Of a stretch of DNA of 10,315 nt, positions 6,272 to 10,315 are shown in pieces. This DNA comes from Nitrospinota bacterium (lineage in GTDB: Bacteria; Nitrospinota; Nitrospinia; Nitrospinales; Nitrospinaceae), in NCBI GenBank assembly GCA_027298165.1, contig JAPUGN010000199.1:1-10315 (forward strand), written 5' to 3'. The notes beneath the pieces are model-generated. The model searched no databases. It was not told the origin of the DNA and was given only the letters and a program-made list of their open reading frames with translations. Within the stretch, counting starts at the first letter, position 1, and each line of letters starts with the position of its first letter. Made by a program: the position numbers and the translations under genes.

Positions 6272-7540
6272 TTATTTGATATTCATCGATTTTTTAATTG
6301 CATCTTTGCCGCCGTTCTGCATCCAGCGGTTGATGGCCCGCGCATAGTTGATCACTTCCGACATGGCGCTGTCGTGACCGAAGAAACGATACGGAATTCC
6401 CAGGGAATCGAGTGTGTCGCGCAGGTAGGCCATGCCGCGCACCAGGTTTGGTCCGCCCCGGCCCACCACCACGAACAGGGGTTGCGGCCCGTGCTGCTGA
6501 AAATACCACTTGATGCCATCGCCTATCGCGCGGAGCGTTTCGTAAATATCCGTATTGTTCGCCTTGCCACCGATGATGAACAGCACGTTCGACTGTGGAA
6601 GCCAATACTTGAACGTGATCTTGGAGATTTCGTTCATCTTGACATAGGGCGGGTTGCCGCCGAAGTCGGAGGAGATGGTCGCATCCTCACCCAAGAGTTC
6701 CGTGACCATGGCGTTGGCGCCCCCGCCAAAGGTCGGCGCGGTGATCGTACCCTCATCATTAATGACATACACGTCGCTCTGCCCCTGATAAGTACGGAGC
6801 TGGTTGATCTCCTGCTCAAATTCCGAATCGTCGGAAGCGAACAAATCTGCAGGGAGATGCAGGCGCTTCCAAGCCGGGTCGTCCTGATCGAACGCACATT
6901 TGAAGTCGCACGCCACCGGGGACAGGCGTTTGCCGTTATTGAACATGCGGATGGGATTGAGCTCCAGCATCAACATGCCATAGTTATTGTACAGGTCCCA
7001 CAGTTTCGGAAGGTTCTGCACCAGTGGGCTGATGATTTCCGTAGGAGCCCCGAGACTGTCCAAGGCGTTTGAGACATGGAACGCCTTCAGGCCGGTCAAG
7101 GGATCAAACGGCACCACCGCCAGCTTGTCCTCCGGCAACTCTTCGATATCCACCCCGCCGTGATGGGTGATGGTCATGCAGGGTGCGCGGTATACGGTAT
7201 TGTCCGTAATCGAAAAATAAACTTCGTGATCCGCCGGCACACTGCCTTCAAACGTGACACCGTTGGATTTGGTGATACGGTTGCCGTCCTGATGAGTGGC
7301 GAAATACAGCCGCTCTTTTTCCTTGAGCGCGTCGGTGATGTTGTCCACTCGCCCGATCAAACCGGACTTGCCCTTTTTCCCAACCCCGCCCTTGAAAAAC
7401 GGCTTGATGAACACCTGCTTGTGTTTCTTGATCATTTCCTTGATTTGATCGACGCTGGCTTCGGGGCCCCGCACATCTGACCGGGGAAACTCCACCAGGT
7501 CCAGCAACTTGTGCCCCCATAACATACCGGTAATCTGCAT
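6272..7540 (-). CDS. aclB: ATP-citrate lyase, small (ATP-grasp) subunit
   Basis: This 422-residue subunit binds ATP and citrate and forms citryl phosphate together with AclA; it corresponds to the N-terminal part of animal ACLY. The ATP-grasp half contains VFIKPFFKGGVGKKGKSG (43-60), and the metal-binding LELNPIR (192-198) and CDFKCAFD (211-218). The C-terminal citrate-binding half contains FGGGANAM (271-278), FIIGGKANNTDIY (321-333) and GRGGPNLVRG (360-369). These line up with the human citrate-binding elements around Asn346/Thr348 (here Asn328/Thr330) and Arg379 (here Arg361), so the citrate site looks intact. Length is normal for the bacterial small subunit (about 400). The ATG at 7540 has GGGAG 7 nt upstream. 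The gene is first in an aclB-aclA operon with its own promoter and a leader of about 160 nt. Confidence 0.95.
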   Translation of the reverse strand: MQITGMLWGHKLLDLVEFPRSDVRGPEASVDQIKEMIKKHKQVFIKPFFKGGVGKKGKSGLIGRVDNITDALKEKERLYFATHQDGNRITKSNGVTFEGSVPADHEVYFSITDNTVYRAPCMTITHHGGVDIEELPEDKLAVVPFDPLTGLKAFHVSNALDSLGAPTEIISPLVQNLPKLWDLYNNYGMLMLELNPIRMFNNGKRLSPVACDFKCAFDQDDPAWKRLHLPADLFASDDSEFEQEINQLRTYQGQSDVYVINDEGTITAPTFGGGANAMVTELLGEDATISSDFGGNPPYVKMNEISKITFKYWLPQSNVLFIIGGKANNTDIYETLRAIGDGIKWYFQQHGPQPLFVVVGRGGPNLVRGMAYLRDTLDSLGIPYRFFGHDSAMSEVINYARAINRWMQNGGKDAIKKSMNIK

Positions 7541-7702
7541 TTCAGTTCTCCCGCCTTATAAAATATTCTTCAAAAAATGATTTTTATTAGTGAATACACA
7601 GTCGCATTCTGATGACTCTCTGCACAACAGGGGGACAGGGAAAATGATGGCACCTTCACCCCATTGATTTTTCTGCTCAAGAGTGGGAACTTCAGATGGG
7701 AA
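7541..7702 (-). other. Leader (5' UTR) of the aclBA operon
   Basis: From the predicted transcription start near 7702 to the aclB ATG there are about 160 untranslated nucleotides. The last 50 are very AT-rich, ending in the ribosome site GGGAG (7548-7552). I see no recognisable riboswitch or strong hairpin. A tiny frame of six codons plus stop (MRLCIH, 7587-7607) begins with ATG after AGAGAG at 9 nt; it may be chance. Confidence 0.45.
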
Positions 7703-7703
7703 C
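7684..7703 (-). repeat. Tandem heptamer GTTCCCA at the aclBA transcription start
   Basis: GTTCCCA occurs at 7697-7703 and again at 7684-7690 (minus-strand sense), a 13-bp period. The first copy covers the predicted +1 and the second lies just downstream. It could be a regulator half-site pair; no known regulator is implied. Confidence 0.35.
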
Positions 7704-7708
7704 GAACC

Positions 7709-7736
7709 ATTTTATGAAAATTAGGGGTTTTGTCAA
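7709..7736 (-). promoter_or_regulatory. Near-consensus sigma70-type promoter of aclBA
   Basis: On the minus strand a perfect -35 TTGACA (7731-7736) is followed after 16 bp by TAAAAT (7709-7714), 5 of 6 to the -10 consensus. It is the strongest promoter-like sequence in the window and sits in the only long gap upstream of aclB. Such a strong promoter fits a highly expressed carbon-fixation enzyme. Confidence 0.7.
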
Positions 7737-7754
7737 TCCCAACTCACAAAACCC
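7725..7754. promoter_or_regulatory. Inverted repeat overlapping the aclBA -35 box (candidate operator)
   Basis: Perfect 8-bp arms GGGTTTTG (7725-7732) and CAAAACCC (7747-7754) are separated by 14 bp, so the arm centres are 22 bp apart, about two helical turns on the same face. One arm overlaps the end of TTGACA. The geometry suits a dimeric repressor or regulator. A hairpin role is less likely because the stem is AT-rich and the loop long. Confidence 0.4.
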
Positions 7755-7836
7755 AAAATAGTGCTTTTTCAAGGATTCTCGCAATATTTCAGGGTGGGAA
7801 ACCCGTTTCAAAAAGGATTGCTGGGAGGGGCTGTTT

Positions 7837-9270
7837 TTAAGCGTCGGAGGGCGCGTCCAGGGACGGCGATTGGGACAGATAGTACGCCATCCCCGCATAC
7901 CACAGGGCGGTGCCAATACCCAGGGTTCCGAGCAACAGGGTGCCGGATTTTAAAGGTCCGAACATTTGAGGAAACGTGATGAACACGTAATGCATCACGG
8001 ATAATAGGGCGGGAATGCCGGCGGCGAGCAGGGCCTTGCGGGAACCCTGATGTTTCCATAGCCAGAGCGAAACAAACAGTACCGCCGGCCATTCCAGCAT
8101 GAAATAATGACCCCGCGCAATGGGTGAAACAATCAACATCGCCATACACGCCATCCCGAAGGCGGCCGCCGCGCCTAAGGGACCGCCCCGGACGGCCATC
8201 CGCCAACCCACCGGAATCAACAGCAGACACAACAGCACCCGGATCGCCAGAACCGTTTTGGTGACGGCCGGGGAAGTCATAAACCGGCCCGCGGTTTCGT
8301 TATACAGCCAGGGATTGGGCTCCGAAACCTCCGAGAACCAGAACACCATCTGGTTGCCGGTATGGTACAGGGCGTTGCTCAAACTCTGGTTGCGCGGAAC
8401 CCGGGGATTGGAAAAATGCGCTTCGGCACTGGCTTCCACCACCTGGGTACCGACCAGCTGTGCCCAGGTTTTCAAATGGCCGGCATTGGACTGCCAGCCG
8501 ATAAACAGCGAGGGCACAATCCACACAAACAGAATCAACCCCGCCAGCACCCCGCCGCTGGTTCCTGCCCACCGGGAAAACCCGTCCGCCTCCTCAGGAT
8601 GTCTGAGGCGGCGCGCCCCCAGAAAAAATATCAGAAAAAATACTGGCAGAACGGGGATCACTTTAAACACAATGGCGAGAGCCAGCACCAAGCCCCCGGC
8701 CACGGACTTCGGCCATGATTCGCTTTCGAAAACCAGGCGTAGCCCCAGTAACATCAAATAAAGGACAAAAATTCCCAACTGCCCTCTCTGCAAACAATCC
8801 AGAACGGGAAACAGCACCGCCACCATCGCGCCGATGCCTATCCAGCGCAAAGTTTTCCGGTCGTTCACCCCGCCGTGGTTTTCGGTCCCACGGCACAGAC
8901 GCAACAGGCGAAGGGTTTCCCGGTAACATCCCCAGACCATTGCCAGCGAAAGGAAATACCACGCCACACCCTGCCATTGCGGCGGCAGATGATGCAGAGG
9001 GGAAATCAGGATGGCGAACAGTGGCGGATACAAATACATCCAGCCGCGGGGATTGGTGATCTCGTACGGATCGCGCCCGTCAAAAAACGCCGCCCCCGCT
9101 TCGGTGAACACCGTCAAATCGGTCCGGTGATTAAAGAACTCCTGCGGGTCCTGTTCGACCCGAACGGGATCGAAATGGGCACGCTGGCGGACGTCCGTCA
9201 AACCCCAGAGTATGAGCCCCAAGCACAGGACCGCCAGCCCGATCTTGGTATTGCGGGAAGCTTCTGCCAT
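7837..9270 (-). CDS. GT87 (DUF2029) integral-membrane glycosyltransferase
   Basis: This 477-residue GT-C-fold protein has about ten hydrophobic membrane helices (for example around 10-25, 80-95, 143-160, 165-180, 190-217, 238-258, 338-355, 366-383, 390-405, 412-432, 441-464). Family features seen are the early acidic residue in RTDLTVFTEAG (49-59), DPYE (67-70), YLYPPLFA (79-86), LQRGQLGIF (160-168), PRNQSLSNALY (292-302) and SPIARGHYF (382-390). Characterised GT87 enzymes are mannosyltransferases that use polyprenyl-phosphate-linked sugars outside the cytoplasm; the sugar and acceptor here are unknown. Its ATG shares one base with the stop of the upstream GT2 gene (TGATG), so translation is coupled and the two products probably act in sequence. 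No clear terminator follows, so some read-through into the aclBA region is possible. Confidence 0.87.
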   Translation of the reverse strand: MAEASRNTKIGLAVLCLGLILWGLTDVRQRAHFDPVRVEQDPQEFFNHRTDLTVFTEAGAAFFDGRDPYEITNPRGWMYLYPPLFAILISPLHHLPPQWQGVAWYFLSLAMVWGCYRETLRLLRLCRGTENHGGVNDRKTLRWIGIGAMVAVLFPVLDCLQRGQLGIFVLYLMLLGLRLVFESESWPKSVAGGLVLALAIVFKVIPVLPVFFLIFFLGARRLRHPEEADGFSRWAGTSGGVLAGLILFVWIVPSLFIGWQSNAGHLKTWAQLVGTQVVEASAEAHFSNPRVPRNQSLSNALYHTGNQMVFWFSEVSEPNPWLYNETAGRFMTSPAVTKTVLAIRVLLCLLLIPVGWRMAVRGGPLGAAAAFGMACMAMLIVSPIARGHYFMLEWPAVLFVSLWLWKHQGSRKALLAAGIPALLSVMHYVFITFPQMFGPLKSGTLLLGTLGIGTALWYAGMAYYLSQSPSLDAPSDA

Positions 9271-9998
9271 CAGTCGTATTGGCCGAACAGGTCTCGAAAC
9301 CGGACGGTGATAAGATCTGTCAGCATGCGAAAAGAGTCTTGCACGATACGGACACGGGAGTCAGGATGATTCCGCCACAGCACCGGGGTCTCCTTGATCT
9401 TCAACCCGTTTTTCTGCGCCAGGAACAAAAACTCGACGTCGTAGCTGAAGCCGTCGATAGTCAATTGGGAAAAGATCGGCGCGGCGTCCTTCCGCCGAAC
9501 GCATTTGAATCCGCATTGGGTGTCCTTGAATCCCCGCAGGAGAATCCCCTGCACCAGCAGGTTGAACACCTTCCCCATGCCTTCCCGGTACCAGGCCTGA
9601 TGCACCTGCAGATCGGATTCCGGCAGGGAGCGCGACCCGATGGCGATTTCATATCCGTTTTGAATGTGATGGTACAGTTTCTGGAATTCGTCGATGGGCG
9701 TGGAGAAATCCGCATCGGAAAACAGCAAAATCTCTCCCCGCGCTTCCTCAACGCCGCGGCGGATGGAATAACCCTTGCCGCGATTCGGGGAGTTCTTGAA
9801 ACTGCGGGCCTCCTCCGGCGTGAAAAATTGATGGATAACTTCGCTGGTGCGGTCGCTGCTGCCGTCGTCCACCAGCACCACCTCCCAGGAATATTCCTGA
9901 CGCTCCAGAAACTCCTTCAACACGGGAAGGGTTTCGGCCAGTCGGGCCTCTTCATTGTACGCCGGGATGATGATGGATAGAAAGGGGGAAGACACCAC
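9270..9998 (-). CDS. Polyprenyl-phosphate glycosyltransferase (GT2, ALG5/DPM-like)
   Basis: This 242-residue enzyme probably moves a hexose from a nucleotide sugar to a polyprenyl phosphate at the cytoplasmic face of the membrane. Motifs in order: LSIIIPAYNEEARL (7-20), VLVDDGSSDRT (41-51), NRGKGYSIRRG (72-82), the metal-binding SDADFSTP (94-101), the IGSRS acceptor loop (120-124), and GFKDTQCGFKC (156-166), which is characteristic of the dolichyl-phosphate beta-glucosyltransferase group. It has neither the N-terminal anchor of eukaryotic ALG5 nor the C-terminal membrane pair of GtrB-type enzymes, so it is likely peripheral. Two GTG codons in a row could start it (9998 or 9995). AGGA lies 5 nt before the first and 8 nt before the second. 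It overlaps the GT87 gene by one base. Glucose versus mannose as substrate cannot be decided. Confidence 0.87.
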   Translation of the reverse strand: MVSSPFLSIIIPAYNEEARLAETLPVLKEFLERQEYSWEVVLVDDGSSDRTSEVIHQFFTPEEARSFKNSPNRGKGYSIRRGVEEARGEILLFSDADFSTPIDEFQKLYHHIQNGYEIAIGSRSLPESDLQVHQAWYREGMGKVFNLLVQGILLRGFKDTQCGFKCVRRKDAAPIFSQLTIDGFSYDVEFLFLAQKNGLKIKETPVLWRNHPDSRVRIVQDSFRMLTDLITVRFRDLFGQYD

Positions 9999-10024
9999 AA
10001 GAGTCCTGAAGGCATGGATGAGGT

Positions 10025-10038
10025 GCGGTGATCACCGC
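10025..10038. promoter_or_regulatory. 14-bp perfect palindrome upstream of the GT2-GT87 pair
   Basis: GCGGTGATCACCGC is a perfect palindrome 26 bp before the GTG start of the GT2 gene, in a 180-bp non-coding gap. It is a possible operator. A palindrome of this length is expected by chance a little under once per 10 kb, so the support comes mainly from its position. Confidence 0.3.
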
Positions 10039-10178
10039 GTGCATCAAGGATAACAGAAAATCCGCAAATGTCATGGCTTGTTGCCGACCGGGCAACGCCC
10101 GGAGGAAGCATAAAAATCCTGGAATGCTAAGATAACGGTTGGATTCGCCCAAAGGCCTCTGCCCTACCGGCCCTGCGC

Positions 10179-10315
10179 TCAGCAGCCGCGCGGAAAATGA
10201 CTGGGGAAACGGGTGTTCTCGTCGGAATAAATATCATCCACCTGCGCCGGGGTGAGGTCCACCGCCTCGCTCAAATCGGCACCGTGCAGATACGCGCCAC
10301 CGAAACGGGTGCCCT
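10179..10315 (-). CDS. Pentapeptide-repeat protein, C-terminal end (5' part outside window)
   Basis: Only the last 44 codons are present, entering from the right edge and ending in TGA at 10179-10181. They begin TRFGGAYLHGADLSEAVDLT, which contains A(D/Y)Lxx-type pentapeptide units (GAYLH, GADLS), and end in a tail (LTPAQVDDIYSDENTRFP) commonly seen after the last coil of these beta-helix proteins. Function cannot be assigned from the fragment. No clear rho-independent terminator follows. Confidence 0.72.
   Translation of the reverse strand, partial: GTRFGGAYLHGADLSEAVDLTPAQVDDIYSDENTRFPSHFPRGC

Noticed and set aside
6374..7072. A 232-codon open frame on the plus strand opposite aclB
   Set aside because: It mirrors aclB codon structure and is not a recognisable protein; the AclB motifs on the other strand are unambiguous.
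7755..7836. Terminator for the GT87 gene
   Set aside because: Short T-rich runs are present on the minus strand (CCTTTTTG), but no stable stem precedes them.
1..10315. tRNA or rRNA genes, CRISPR arrays, insertion sequences, phage or defence genes
   Set aside because: I saw no regularly spaced repeats, transposase motifs, terminal inverted repeats or structured RNA genes. The coding content is metabolic and envelope-related.

Overview
The window looks like a chromosomal segment of an autotrophic bacterium that fixes CO2 by the reductive (reverse) TCA cycle. The evidence is a complete two-gene ATP-citrate lyase operon (aclB-aclA, minus strand), the hallmark citrate-cleaving enzyme of that cycle. 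Base composition is moderately GC-rich (mid-50s percent, judged by eye). There are no mobile elements, tRNAs, rRNAs or CRISPR arrays. A nitrite-oxidising Nitrospina-like lineage (Nitrospinota) is my best guess from the enzyme type and composition, but this is an inference and the sequence alone does not prove it.

Layout, left to right. (1) 1-1551, minus strand: a GT-A family 2 glycosyltransferase whose 3' end overlaps the start of an exported HEAT-repeat protein that runs off the left edge. (2) 1552-1813: a non-coding divergent region with a good sigma70-type promoter facing right. (3) 1814-3452, plus strand: a long-chain trans-polyprenyl diphosphate synthase, then a stand-alone AMMECR1-domain protein (AmmeMemoRadiSam protein A). 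(4) 3461-3492: a strong hairpin/U-tract terminator that ends the leftward ACL transcript between the two converging units. (5) 3521-7540, minus strand: aclB (ATP-grasp subunit) followed 42 nt later by an unusually long aclA (902 residues). (6) 7541-7836: a non-coding region with a near-consensus promoter for aclBA, an inverted repeat overlapping its -35 box, a tandem heptamer at the predicted start of transcription and a leader of about 160 nt. (7) 7837-9998, minus strand: a coupled pair made of an ALG5/DPM-like polyprenyl-phosphate glycosyltransferase and a multi-membrane-span GT87 (DUF2029) transferase. (8) 9999-10178: non-coding, with a 14-bp palindrome. (9) 10179-10315: the C-terminal end of a pentapeptide-repeat protein.

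How the genes fit together. AclB and AclA together cleave citrate to acetyl-CoA and oxaloacetate with ATP and CoA. The GT2 enzyme at 9270-9998 probably charges a polyprenyl phosphate with a sugar that the GT87 membrane enzyme then uses on the outer face of the inner membrane. The polyprenyl diphosphate synthase most likely supplies the respiratory quinone tail.

The most unusual object is AclA. Between its CoA-ligase-like N-terminus and its citrate-synthase-like C-terminus it carries what appears to be a second, partial citrate-synthase-like segment. The histidine expected in one catalytic position is present in that extra copy but replaced or lost in the main copy.
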